From the NCBI RefSeq assembly GCF_022524345.1, contig NZ_JAKWJU010000002.1:5122501-5186500 (forward strand): DNA of 64,000 nt. Direction: 5' to 3'. The stretch comes from Streptomyces marispadix (GTDB taxonomy: Bacteria > Actinomycetota > Actinomycetes > Streptomycetales > Streptomycetaceae). The position numbers were made by a program, and so were the translations under genes. Numbering within the stretch: position 1 is the stretch's first letter; each line of letters starts with the position of its first letter. This document shows, piece after piece, positions 17,901 to 26,017 of the stretch. Below the pieces are notes generated by a model, which had not been told where the DNA came from, ran no database searches, and saw only the letters and a program-made list of their open reading frames with translations.

Positions 17901-17970
17901 CGTGCCCTGGCAGCGCAACCGCGGGGCCGCGACGACCGCCGAACGGGACCGCCGACCGAAGGAGCCCCCG

Positions 17971-18477
17971 ATGCCCGAAGTCACCGTACGACCGGCAACT
18001 GCCGCCGACCGGCACGTAGTCGAACGACTGTGGCTGATGTTCCGCCACGACCTGTCGGAGTTCTGGGGCGCACTGCCCGACCGCGACGGCACCTTCCGCA
18101 GCGACCGGCTGCACCTGGCCCTCACGGACGACGACTGGGCGCCCTACCTGCTGACCTGCGGAGACCGCCCCGTGGGTCTCGCGTTCGTGCGTTCACTGTC
18201 CGGCCCTACGCGCGTACTGAACGCGTTCTTCGTCGTACGCGGCGCACGCCGAACCGGGATCGGCCTGCACGCCGTGCGACAGGTCGTCGCCAGACACCCG
18301 GGCCCCTGGGAAGTCGCCTTCCAGGACAGCAACCCCACCGCGGTCCACTTCTGGCGCCGCGTCGCCACGGAGATCGCGGGCGATGCGTGGACGGAGGAAC
18401 GCCGCCCGGTCCCCGGCCGCCCGGACATACCGCCCGACGTGTGGATCTCCTTCAACGTTCCGGAGTCACGGGGGTGA
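17971..18477 (+). CDS. GNAT family N-acetyltransferase
   Basis: The product is 168 residues. The ATG at 17971 has AAGGAG six bases upstream. The GNAT fold is indicated by the N-terminal TVRPATAADRHVVERLW, the acetyl-CoA-binding region VRGARRTGIGLHAVRQVVARH (a Q/RxxGxG/A-like motif) and the late segment WEVAFQDSNPTAVHFWRRV, where the Asn-Pro-x-Ala-x-x-Phe/W pattern is typical. The substrate is unknown. It lies 70 nt after a terminator hairpin that sits in its presumed leader. Confidence 0.88.
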   Translation: MPEVTVRPATAADRHVVERLWLMFRHDLSEFWGALPDRDGTFRSDRLHLALTDDDWAPYLLTCGDRPVGLAFVRSLSGPTRVLNAFFVVRGARRTGIGLHAVRQVVARHPGPWEVAFQDSNPTAVHFWRRVATEIAGDAWTEERRPVPGRPDIPPDVWISFNVPESRG

Positions 18478-18555
18478 CGCCCCGCGCACGGCTCAACTCC
18501 TCGCCGTCCTTGGGAAGTTGCTGACCGAACCTGCCCGATCGCCCGCCTCGAGCGG

Positions 18556-18870
18556 CTACTTCCCGCCGGTCTTGCTCTCGCGCGCAGCCTCGATACGCTC
18601 CGACCTTTCTCGAGGCTCATGCACCCGCTCGTACGCCTCCTTCCACGCCGGGTCGGCCCGCTCGTACGCCTCCTTCCACGCCGGGTCGGGCTTCCCCCTC
18701 GCCTCTTCCGCCGGATCCTCCCCGCCCCTCGGCAGTTCCCCGACCGCCCCGGAGCCGGTGACCTGTCCCGAAGAAGCCGCGGCCACACCCGGAACACCGC
18801 ACAGCCACACCCCCAGCGCAGCCGCACCCACGAGCCCGCCGACGACGGAACGCTTGACCCGACCGGACAT
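18556..18870 (-). CDS. Small secreted hypothetical protein with an internal 11-residue duplication
   Basis: The product is 104 residues. The ATG at 18870 has a strong GGGAGGT site. A signal peptide (RVKRSVVGGLVGAAALGVWL...GVAAA) is followed by a Gly/Pro/Glu linker and a charged C-terminal half in which DPAWKEAYERA is immediately repeated as DPAWKEAYERV, then HEPRERSERIEAARES. At the DNA level this is an exact 33-bp tandem duplication (18624-18656 and 18657-18689). The mature protein would be short and highly charged. No family recognised. Confidence 0.75.
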   Translation of the reverse strand: MSGRVKRSVVGGLVGAAALGVWLCGVPGVAAASSGQVTGSGAVGELPRGGEDPAEEARGKPDPAWKEAYERADPAWKEAYERVHEPRERSERIEAARESKTGGK

Positions 18871-19023
18871 GAGACCTCCCGCGTAAAGACAGACTGGGCC
18901 ACTATCTGGTCGTAACGACGGCCCACACTCGATGGCAGCACGCGCCACACGAGCCCGCGACTCGGTTGATCCCCCGAGTCCGGGGCTGGGCCGCTTCCGA
19001 TCCGTACGAGTCCGGACCCCGCC

Positions 19024-19407
19024 ATGCCCACCTACTGCCGCACCTTCCCGGGACACGTGGAGCAGGTCGGCTGCGCTCGCCGCTGGGCCCGCGAAGTCTT
19101 AACCGGATGCTCCTGCGCTGGGGACGCAGTGCTGATCGTGAGCGAGCTGGGCACCAATGCCGTCACGCACACCACGAGCCCCGACTTCCACGTCACGATC
19201 CACCGGGCACGAGGTTCTGTGACGATCACCGTCACCGATCACGGAGGCAGCACCACCGCTCCACACCTGGCGAAGCCCTACGACCACGGCATGCACGGCC
19301 GCGGATTGGCCGTCGTGACAACCCTCGCCACCGATGTGCGCTTCACCAGGAACGCGCACGGGCACGAGGTCGCGGCTCACCTCGCCTCGGAGGTGCCCGC
19401 ATGCTGA
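19024..19407 (+). CDS. ATP-binding protein of the anti-sigma (RsbW/SpoIIAB-like, HATPase_c) family
   Basis: The product is 127 residues. The N box ELGTNAVTHT and the G-box-like DHG...HGRGLAVVTTLA mark a GHKL ATPase fold in the short form common in Streptomyces, where dozens exist as possible serine kinases or anti-sigma factors. The predicted partner would be a STAS anti-anti-sigma protein or a sigma factor, but neither is adjacent. The gene contains an in-frame TTA codon (19099-19101, codon 26), so translation should need the bldA tRNA. Its stop overlaps the ATG of the next gene (ATGCTGA). The ribosome-binding site is weak. Confidence 0.87.
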   Translation: MPTYCRTFPGHVEQVGCARRWAREVLTGCSCAGDAVLIVSELGTNAVTHTTSPDFHVTIHRARGSVTITVTDHGGSTTAPHLAKPYDHGMHGRGLAVVTTLATDVRFTRNAHGHEVAAHLASEVPAC

Positions 19408-20033
19408 CACCGCCAACATCGCGCCGCCCCGGGTTGATTCACCGTGGCCGACCGGTTCCGTACATCACGCAATGGAGCGGAGAACGCCCAGCACGCATGC
19501 CGATGGTCGTGCGACGCGGCCGGATCGCCTACGCCGACCAGCGCCCCTACGACCGCGACTCCCAGGGCGTGCTCTGGCCCCGCATCCCTTCCCAACCGGG
19601 CAAAGGCAGGCCGGAGTTCGGAATGGTCCACGCCCTGCGGCAGCGCAACGCGATGGAGCAACTGCTCTGCCAGGTCTGCGCACAGCCCGCCGACCGAAAC
19701 GACGACGGCATCCTGTGGCTCCTCTCGGAAGAACTCGACACCACCGACGAGGACATCGTGACGCCGCATCCACCGGTGTGCCTGCCGTGCGCCCACGCTT
19801 CGATCAGCACATGTCCGCATCTACGGCGCGAGTTCACGGCGGTGCGCGTCCGCGCCTGCGAGGGTGCAGGAGTACGCGGAGCCCTCTACGAACCGGCCGA
19901 CCCTCACCCGGTCCCGGTCGACGCCATCGCGGTCGCGTTCGGTGACCCCCTCATCAATTGGGTCCGCGCAGGCCAACTCCTGCTGAGGCTCACCAAATAC
20001 CGCCGCATCGAGCTGCCGGAAGACGTCCCCTGA
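19401..20033 (+). CDS. Hypothetical protein with CxxC motifs, coupled to the anti-sigma-like ATPase
   Basis: The product is 210 residues starting MLTPPTSRRPGLIHRG and overlapping the preceding stop by 7 nt. Two cysteine clusters, LCQVCAQPADRND and VCLPCAHASISTCPH, suggest zinc binding. The rest is soluble with no signal peptide or membrane segment. I recall similar proteins beside small HATPase genes in Streptomyces but no assigned function. The tight coupling suggests a shared process, possibly partner or regulator of the ATPase. Confidence 0.78.
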   Translation: MLTPPTSRRPGLIHRGRPVPYITQWSGERPARMPMVVRRGRIAYADQRPYDRDSQGVLWPRIPSQPGKGRPEFGMVHALRQRNAMEQLLCQVCAQPADRNDDGILWLLSEELDTTDEDIVTPHPPVCLPCAHASISTCPHLRREFTAVRVRACEGAGVRGALYEPADPHPVPVDAIAVAFGDPLINWVRAGQLLLRLTKYRRIELPEDVP

Positions 20034-20285
20034 GGAAGCTGTCCAGCGCACCGCAGCAGACACGCACCACGATCCCCAGCGCGATAAAACTTTCCCTACT
20101 TCATCAAGGGCTCGCTTCGCTCGCCGCGCGGCCCGGCTCGCCGCCGGGCCGACGCTTCTGTCTCCGCCCCGCTCCGGCCCGGCCGCCGTGCCGCGCGCAG
20201 CAGCGAGCCTCAGAGAAGGAGCACCGTTGTGGCTGGGCCGGCCGGCTCCACGGCTTTACGGAGCCAACTTGGAGCGAGCCTCTAC

Positions 20286-20360
20286 GATCATGGCCGACAT
20301 CGGGCCATTGCGGGTAGCCGAGGAGCCAGCCCGATCCGCAGAAGCGTAAGGGCCATGATC
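20286..20360. repeat. Nested inverted repeats in a gene-free gap
   Basis: GATCATGGCC (20286-20295) pairs with GGCCATGATC (20351-20360), and inside it ATCGGGC (20299-20305) pairs with GCCCGAT (20329-20335). The structure lies about 43 nt past the stop of the minus-strand DUF6414-like gene, so it may serve as its terminator, or be a remnant of a mobile element. The surrounding gap (20034-20402) otherwise holds only GC-rich sequence (including GCTCGCTTCGCTCGC) and no gene I can support. Confidence 0.45.
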
Positions 20361-20402
20361 TTTCGCCCCAAGCCAGCTCCACCCCAAAGCCGCTTCGCCG
20401 AC

Positions 20403-21386
20403 CTATGGTCGCATCTGCACCAATTCCGAGCTGCGAGGAATGGTTCGATAGACGGCGAATGGAATGAGAGAGAACCCTGGATGCTGAGGCAAATCAATAA
20501 ATCCAATCCTTCCCAGGTTTCGCATTTGGGCATTCATGGACTCAGCGAATTCACCGCGGTTGATGCTTCCGTCCGAGTTGTAAAAATCCATATCCGGCAG
20601 CTCCGTTTCTTCCGTCCCGTAGCTCCCGATGCTGCCGACGAGCGTCCACTCGTTTCGCTCGGTGCCGTAGCGAGCGAAAAGAATCTCTGCCTCAGTGTCG
20701 AGATACTGCCGACCCTCTTGGAGTCGGGCACTCACTAGAGCGCCTTTGGCCGGAATCAGGTTGATGTGCAAGCCCGGAGTGAACACGCCTTTCGCGATTC
20801 GCACGAACGAGCGCAGGGCGTTTCCGTCCAGCCCATCAATTCCCGGGAAGTCAGGGATGGCATCCTCTAGCTGGTCGGCGCCGTCGTCTTTCTTGGCTTG
20901 CCTAGCGCGCTGCTGCCCCTGCTTGCCCTTTCCTGGCGGCTGCGATTGGTTCGACGGCGAAGCTCCGATTCCCTGGAGCCCGACGTTCACATGCCCAAAA
21001 GCCGCGAATGCGGAAGCCGCATACCTTGTGTCAAACAGAGAGCCAAGAGCCGTAATTCTGACGAGTGACCCCGGAGGATACTTGGTCTTTAAATTGCCAG
21101 TTTCCCAGGAGTCCACCTCTGACGCTTCCACTGAGATATCATGCAATAGAAGTTCCGATTCTAAGGCGTCTTCCAGTGTTGGGAATAGCGCGTCGCCAAG
21201 AGACTTATTGGTGTAACTCTCACTGCCGGTTCCTTGTAGATGTTGAGCCGCTGAGCGCGGTCCTATGGTTGTCCTTTTCTCGACCCGCTCCGTCTCCCGT
21301 GATTCTTCGACAATTCCACCATCCAGCTGGGCAAGGAGTGCGCGAACTTTGTCGGTGTCTACGTAAAGGAACTCGCGCAGAATCAT
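20403..21386 (-). CDS. DUF6414-like protein of lower G+C, probably acquired
   Basis: The product is 327 residues from the ATG at 21386, chosen because AGGAGA lies just upstream; an earlier in-frame start lacks one. The N-terminus MILREFLYVDTDKVRALLAQ matches my memory of the DUF6414 family (a conserved FLYxD-x-DKV motif). A Gln/Lys/Gly-rich linker (QSQPPGKGKQGQQ) splits the protein, and the C-terminal half ends FSLIPFAVYRTIPRS. There is no signal peptide. Codon use is clearly less GC-biased than the neighbours, with two TTA leucine codons (21090-21092 and 21162-21164), which points to horizontal transfer. Function unknown. Confidence 0.72.
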   Translation of the reverse strand: MILREFLYVDTDKVRALLAQLDGGIVEESRETERVEKRTTIGPRSAAQHLQGTGSESYTNKSLGDALFPTLEDALESELLLHDISVEASEVDSWETGNLKTKYPPGSLVRITALGSLFDTRYAASAFAAFGHVNVGLQGIGASPSNQSQPPGKGKQGQQRARQAKKDDGADQLEDAIPDFPGIDGLDGNALRSFVRIAKGVFTPGLHINLIPAKGALVSARLQEGRQYLDTEAEILFARYGTERNEWTLVGSIGSYGTEETELPDMDFYNSDGSINRGEFAESMNAQMRNLGRIGFIDLPQHPGFSLIPFAVYRTIPRSSELVQMRP

Positions 21387-21420
21387 CGGCTCTCCTGGTG
21401 TTGAATCGTCTGTCACAGGG

Positions 21421-21445
21421 CTTATGTAGTGTAGCTACACATAAG
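21421..21445 (-). promoter_or_regulatory. Palindromic operator over the promoter of the DUF6414-like gene
   Basis: CTTATG(TA)GTGTAG and CTACACATAAG form an inverted repeat around the perfect 12-bp palindrome GTGTAGCTACAC (21429-21440). On the minus strand TACACT within it is a plausible -10, about 50 nt from the start codon. A second repeat, GGTG-6-CACC, lies at 21445-21458. Symmetry and sequence resemble GntR-type operators, but the binding protein is not identifiable here. Confidence 0.55.
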
Positions 21446-21678
21446 GTGATTTAACACCTAACTTGCAGTAGATGTCTAGGTTTCGACAGGCCCAGCCCTC
21501 CTGTTACACCTGCTGTGTCAGCTTCTGAAGGCCGATCAGCGATCACCGCCCTGAGTGCTCTGGGCCGTCTCTGGGCCGTGCGAGGCTGGCCGACGATGAC
21601 AGGTGATGGCGGATGGTGACCGTCCCCACCCCGCTCCGGCCCAGGCCACCCCCGCCCGTCTGCGACACTGGTACGGCT

Positions 21679-22812
21679 ATGCCTGCACCCGGAGAGCTCA
21701 CATTCGTCGCGCCGCGCGGAGCCGCCAAGCCGCCGCGGCATCTTGCCGATCTCACGCCCGACGAGCGGCGGGAGGCCGTGGCCGGGGTGGGGGAGAAGCC
21801 GTTTCGGGCGAGGCAGTTGTCGCAGCACTACTTTTCGCGGCTCGCGCACGAGCCCGAGCAGTGGACGGACATCCCGGCCGCCGCCCGCGGCAGGCTCGCC
21901 GAGGTGCTGCTGCCCGAACTCATGAGCGTCGTACGGCACATCGGCTGTGACGACGGCATGACACGCAAGACGCTGTGGCGGCTGCACGACGGCACGCTCG
22001 TGGAGTCCGTGCTGATGCGTTATCCGGACCGGGTCACGATGTGCGTCAGTTCGCAGGCGGGCTGCGGGATGAACTGCCCGTTCTGTGCGACCGGTCAGGC
22101 CGGGCTCGACCGCAATCTGTCGACCGCGGAGATCGTCCACCAGATCGTCGACGGCGTACGGGCACTGCGCGACGGCGAGGTGGGGGACGCGCCGCAGGGC
22201 GGACGTACCGGCGAAGGACCGTCGCGGCTGTCGAACATCGTGTTCATGGGCATGGGCGAGCCGCTCGCCAACTACAAGCGCGTCGTAGGGGCCATCCGGC
22301 GGCTCACCGATCCCGCACCCGACGGGCTCGGGCTGTCGCAGCGCGGCATCACCGTCTCCACGGTCGGACTCGTCCCGGCGATGCTGCGTTTCGCCGACGA
22401 GGGCCTCAAGTGCCGTCTCGCGGTGTCGCTGCACGCGCCGGACGACGAGCTGCGCGACACCCTCGTGCCCGTCAACACCCGCTGGAAGGTACGCGAAGTG
22501 CTCGACGCCGCATGGGAGTACGCGGCGAAGTCCTCACGGCGTGTGTCCGTCGAGTACGCGCTGATCCGGGACATCAACGACCAGACTTGGCGCGCGGATC
22601 TGCTGGGCCGCCTCCTCAAGGGCAAGCCCGTGCACGTCAATCTCATCCCGCTCAATCCGACGCCCGGCTCCAAGTGGACCGCCTCGCGGCCCGAGGACGA
22701 GGCCGCGTTCGTCGAGGCACTGGAGTCGCACGGGGTGCCGGTGACCGTAAGGGACACCCGCGGTCAGGAGATCGACGGCGCCTGCGGACAACTGGCCGCC
22801 ACGGAGCGCTGA
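21679..22812 (+). CDS. rlmN: 23S rRNA (adenine2503-C2)-methyltransferase RlmN
   Basis: The product is 377 residues from [14 protein letters not shown]. This start matches other Streptomyces, with no clear ribosome-binding site, so the mRNA may be leaderless. The radical-SAM cluster CGMNCPFC lies at about residues 128-135. GMGEPLANY, the SAM-binding ISLHAP-like [13 protein letters not shown], and the C-terminal [12 protein letters not shown], which includes the methyl-carrying cysteine, are all present. The enzyme methylates A2503 of 23S rRNA and A37 of some tRNAs. It is followed by the thiamine importer under riboswitch control. Confidence 0.95.
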   Translation: MPAPGELTFVAPRGAAKPPRHLADLTPDERREAVAGVGEKPFRARQLSQHYFSRLAHEPEQWTDIPAAARGRLAEVLLPELMSVVRHIGCDDGMTRKTLWRLHDGTLVESVLMRYPDRVTMCVSSQAGCGMNCPFCATGQAGLDRNLSTAEIVHQIVDGVRALRDGEVGDAPQGGRTGEGPSRLSNIVFMGMGEPLANYKRVVGAIRRLTDPAPDGLGLSQRGITVSTVGLVPAMLRFADEGLKCRLAVSLHAPDDELRDTLVPVNTRWKVREVLDAAWEYAAKSSRRVSVEYALIRDINDQTWRADLLGRLLKGKPVHVNLIPLNPTPGSKWTASRPEDEAAFVEALESHGVPVTVRDTRGQEIDGACGQLAATER

Positions 22813-23000
22813 CACTCCCCGCACCAGGCCCCGTACAGGTGGCTGATAATCTTCGCCGCAAGGTCTCTTGTCGCAGGCACATCAACCAGCGCAGGTTTCC
22901 CCGACCGGCGACGAACACCAGCCGGACAGCTGCGACAAGCAACCGCAACACCGCGACAACTGACAACTGCAAAACCGCGACAACTGAACAGACCAAGACC

Positions 23001-23110
23001 GACAGGGGAGCGCACACAGCGCTGAGAGTGCGGCCGTAAGCACGCGAACACACGCGGAGAACGGCCCGCAGACCCTCGAACCTCGCCCGGGTCATGCCGG
23101 GTAGGAAGTC
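23001..23110 (+). ncRNA. TPP (THI-box) riboswitch upstream of thiB
   Basis: The THI element is recognisable end to end. GACAGGGGAGC opens it, GCGCTGAGAGTGC carries the invariant CUGAGA bulge, and a variable P3 stem follows (CGGCCGT/ACGGCCCG, about 23050-23070). Then come GACCCTCGAACCT and the P4-P5 arm CCGGGTCATGCCGGG. The 3' strand of P1, GGAAGTC, pairs with the 5' GAC. The same 3' strand supplies the AGGAAG (23103-23108) that would be the thiB ribosome-binding site, and the first ATG is at 23112, so ligand binding should block translation directly. About 180 nt of leader precede it, with repeated CCGCGACAACTG blocks. Confidence 0.93.
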
Positions 23111-23111
23111 G

Positions 23112-24200
23112 ATGAGCCATATGAGCAAGCACGTGCTGCGCGCGGGCGCCGCCGCCACGACCGTCATCGCCCTCGCCGGCGTACTCACCGCCTGCGGAAC
23201 GGGCCAGGGAGGCGGCGAGGACAGCAAGACCGTCACCCTCGTCACCCACGACTCCTTCGCCGTCTCCAAGCCCGTACTGAAGAAGTTCACCCAGCGCACC
23301 GGCTACAAGGTGAAGGTGCTGCGCGGCGGCGACGCCGGTGCCGCCGTCAACCAGGCCGTGCTCAACAAGGGCAACCCGCAGGGCGACGTCTTCTTCGGCG
23401 TCGACAACACCCTGCTGTCCAGGGCCCTCGGCAAGGGCGTCTTCGCCCCGTACAAGGCCGACGGCCTCGCCCACGTACCGGAGAAGCTGCAACTCGACGG
23501 GAAGCGGCACCGCGTCACTCCCGTCGACTCCGGCGAGATATGCGTCAACTACGACCGCGAATGGTTCGACAAGCACGGTCAGGCGCCGCCCCGGTCGCTG
23601 GACGACCTCGCCGACCCCCAGTACAAGGACCTCCTCGTCACCCCCAACGCCGCGACGTCCTCGCCCGGCCTGGGATTCCTGCTGGCCACCGTGGAGAAGT
23701 ACGGCGCAGGCGGCTGGAAGGACTACTGGAAGAAGCTGCGCGCCAACGGAGTCGAAGTCGTCGACGGCTGGGAGCAGGCGTACAACGACCGCTTCTCCGG
23801 CTCCAACGCGGGCAAGGGCAAGGGAGACCGGCCCCTCGTCGTCTCCTACGCCACCAGCCCGCCCGCCGAGGTACTCGGCAAGAAGCCGCTGCCCGCGAAG
23901 GCCCCCACGGGCATCGCCGAGCGGACCTGCTTCCAGCAGACCGAGTTCGCCGGGCTGCTGGACGGCGCACGCAACGCCAAGGGCGGAAAGGCCCTGCTCG
24001 ACTACATGCTGAGCAAGACCTTCCAGGAGGATCTGCCGCTCCAGATGTTCGTCGATCCCGCCCGTGACGACGCCGAACTGCCCGAAGTGTTCACGAAGTA
24101 CGGGGAGTCGGCGGACGGTGCGGCCACCATGGACCCCGCGAGGATCGACGCCCACCGCGAAGAGTGGATCAAGTCGTGGACGTCGCTCGTCGTGAAGTAG
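23112..24200 (+). CDS. thiB: Thiamine ABC transporter substrate-binding lipoprotein
   Basis: The product is about 362 residues from the ATG at 23112; ATG 23121 is an alternative with more usual spacing from AGGAAG. A lipoprotein signal (ATTVIALAGVLTAC, lipidated Cys about residue 28) is followed by a periplasmic-binding-protein fold of the iron/thiamine class: VTLVTHDSFAVSKPVLKKF, GDVFFGVDNTLLSRAL, VPVDSGEICVNYDREW-like and SSPGLGFLLATVEKYG. The TPP riboswitch immediately upstream fixes the substrate as thiamine or a phosphate ester. The gene is followed by its permease and ATPase with almost no spacing. Confidence 0.92.
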   Translation: MSHMSKHVLRAGAAATTVIALAGVLTACGTGQGGGEDSKTVTLVTHDSFAVSKPVLKKFTQRTGYKVKVLRGGDAGAAVNQAVLNKGNPQGDVFFGVDNTLLSRALGKGVFAPYKADGLAHVPEKLQLDGKRHRVTPVDSGEICVNYDREWFDKHGQAPPRSLDDLADPQYKDLLVTPNAATSSPGLGFLLATVEKYGAGGWKDYWKKLRANGVEVVDGWEQAYNDRFSGSNAGKGKGDRPLVVSYATSPPAEVLGKKPLPAKAPTGIAERTCFQQTEFAGLLDGARNAKGGKALLDYMLSKTFQEDLPLQMFVDPARDDAELPEVFTKYGESADGAATMDPARIDAHREEWIKSWTSLVVK

Positions 24201-24205
24201 ACGGC

Positions 24206-26017
24206 GTGGGGCGGGGAGCCGGCACCGCACGCGGCGGGGCGACGGAGCAACGGGCAGACGCCGAAGGGGAGTCGGCGACTTCCGCACGGCGCGACGCGCG
24301 CGGCGGAACTGTGGTGCGGCTCGCGCTGATGGCGCTCCCCCTCGCCTTCTTCGGGATCTTCTTCGCCTACCCCGTCGCCGCGATCGTCGCCCGCGGCCTG
24401 CGTACATCCGCCGGAGACTGGAGGTCGGAGCGCCTCACCCAGGTCCTCTCCGACGCCGACACCCTGCACGTGCTGTGGTTCACGGTGTGGCAGGCCGCCG
24501 CCTCGACAGCGTGCACGCTCGCGCTGGCGCTGCCCGCCGCGTACGTCTTCGCACGGTTCGACTTCCCCGGCAAGCAGGTGCTGCGCGCCGTCGTCACCGT
24601 GCCCTTCGTGCTGCCGACGGTCGTCGTCGGCTCCGCGTTCCTTGCGCTGCTGGGGCGCGGCGGCGTGCTGGAGGAGTGGGCCGGGCTACGGCTCGACACC
24701 GGGGTGTGGGCGATCCTCCTCGCCCACGTCTTCATCAACTACGCCGTCGTCGTACGGACCGTAGGCGGCCTGTGGGCCCAACTCGACCCGCGCCAGGAGG
24801 AGGCGGCGCGTGTGCTCGGTGCGAGCCGGTTCACCGCGTGGCGCCGCGTCACGCTGCCCGCGCTCGCACCGTCCGTCGCGGCAGCCGCGCTGATCGTCTT
24901 CCTCTTCACCTTCACCAGCTTCGGCGTGATCCAGGTGCTGGGCGGCCCCCGCTACGCCACCCTCGAAGTGGAGATCTACCGGCAGACCGCCGCACTGCTC
25001 GACCTGCCGACCGCGGCCGTGCTGACCTTGATCCAGTTCGCGACGGTCATCGCGCTGCTCGCCGTGCACGCCCGCACCGTACGGAAGCGGCAGTCCGCGC
25101 TCAGCATGGTCCCCGCGGAGCAGACCGCCCGCCGGCCACGCGGCCGGGCCCAGTGGGCGCTGCTGACGGCCGTACTGACGGTGACCGCGCTGCTGATCCT
25201 GGTGCCGCTGACCGTGCTGGCGCTGCGCTCCCTCGACGGGCCCGACGGCTACGGCCTCGCCAACTACCGTGCGCTCGGCCGTACTTCGGACACCGCCACG
25301 ACCGCCGCCACCTTCACGGTGCCGCCCGTCGACGCCATCGGGAACTCCCTCGCATACGCCGCCGTCGCGACCCTCCTCGCGCTCGTCACGGGGGGCTCCG
25401 CCGCACTGGGCCTGACCGTACGGAACGGGACCCGTGACGGGGCCGAAGCTTCGGGGACGGGGGCCGGTTCCGGTACGGGCAGGGGGGCCGGGCGCCTGGT
25501 GCGGAGCTTCGACTCCATGCTGATGCTTCCGCTCGGCACCTCCGCGGTGACCGTCGGCTTCGGCTTCCTCGTAGCGCTCGACGAACCGCCCCTGGACCTG
25601 CGTTCGTCGTGGATGATCGTCCCCGTCGCGCAGGCGCTGGTCGGCGTCCCGTTCGTCATACGGACGATGCTGCCGGTGCTGCGCGCCGTGGACCCACGGC
25701 TGCGCGAGGCCGCGGCGGTGCTGGGTGCCCCGCCGCTGCGGGTGTGGCGGGAGGTGGACCTGCCGATGGTCGGCCGTGCGCTGCTGGTGGCCGCGGGGTT
25801 CGCCTTCGCGGTGTCGCTGGGGGAGTTCGGCGCCACGGTCTTCATCGCCAGGCCCGACGCCCCGACACTGCCGGTCGCCGTGGCCCGCTTCCTGGGCCGC
25901 GCGGGCGAGGTCAACTACGGGCAGGCGATGGCGATGAGCACCGTACTGATGCTCGTGTGCGCGGCGACGCTCCTCGCGCTGGAACGCATACGCACCCACC
26001 CCTCGGGAGAGTTCTAG
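24206..26017 (+). CDS. thiP: Thiamine ABC transporter, fused two-module permease
   Basis: The product is about 603 residues if started at GTG 24206, which has GAAG seven bases upstream. Starts at 24164 or 24176 would overlap thiB. Two binding-protein-dependent permease modules are fused, each with about six membrane segments and an EAA loop (EEAARVLGASRFTAWRRVTLP in the first, REAAAVLGAPPLRVWREVDLP in the second). This is the ThiP/FbpB architecture. A Gly/Thr-rich linker (GAEASGTGAGSGTGRGAG) interrupts the second half. It forms the membrane channel for the thiB/thiQ system. Confidence 0.92.
   Translation: MGRGAGTARGGATEQRADAEGESATSARRDARGGTVVRLALMALPLAFFGIFFAYPVAAIVARGLRTSAGDWRSERLTQVLSDADTLHVLWFTVWQAAASTACTLALALPAAYVFARFDFPGKQVLRAVVTVPFVLPTVVVGSAFLALLGRGGVLEEWAGLRLDTGVWAILLAHVFINYAVVVRTVGGLWAQLDPRQEEAARVLGASRFTAWRRVTLPALAPSVAAAALIVFLFTFTSFGVIQVLGGPRYATLEVEIYRQTAALLDLPTAAVLTLIQFATVIALLAVHARTVRKRQSALSMVPAEQTARRPRGRAQWALLTAVLTVTALLILVPLTVLALRSLDGPDGYGLANYRALGRTSDTATTAATFTVPPVDAIGNSLAYAAVATLLALVTGGSAALGLTVRNGTRDGAEASGTGAGSGTGRGAGRLVRSFDSMLMLPLGTSAVTVGFGFLVALDEPPLDLRSSWMIVPVAQALVGVPFVIRTMLPVLRAVDPRLREAAAVLGAPPLRVWREVDLPMVGRALLVAAGFAFAVSLGEFGATVFIARPDAPTLPVAVARFLGRAGEVNYGQAMAMSTVLMLVCAATLLALERIRTHPSGEF

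Noticed and set aside
18480..21480. A complete integrative element between cdsA and rlmN
   Set aside because: No integrase, transfer gene, replication gene, tRNA or attachment-site repeats were found; only composition and the palindrome hint at transfer.
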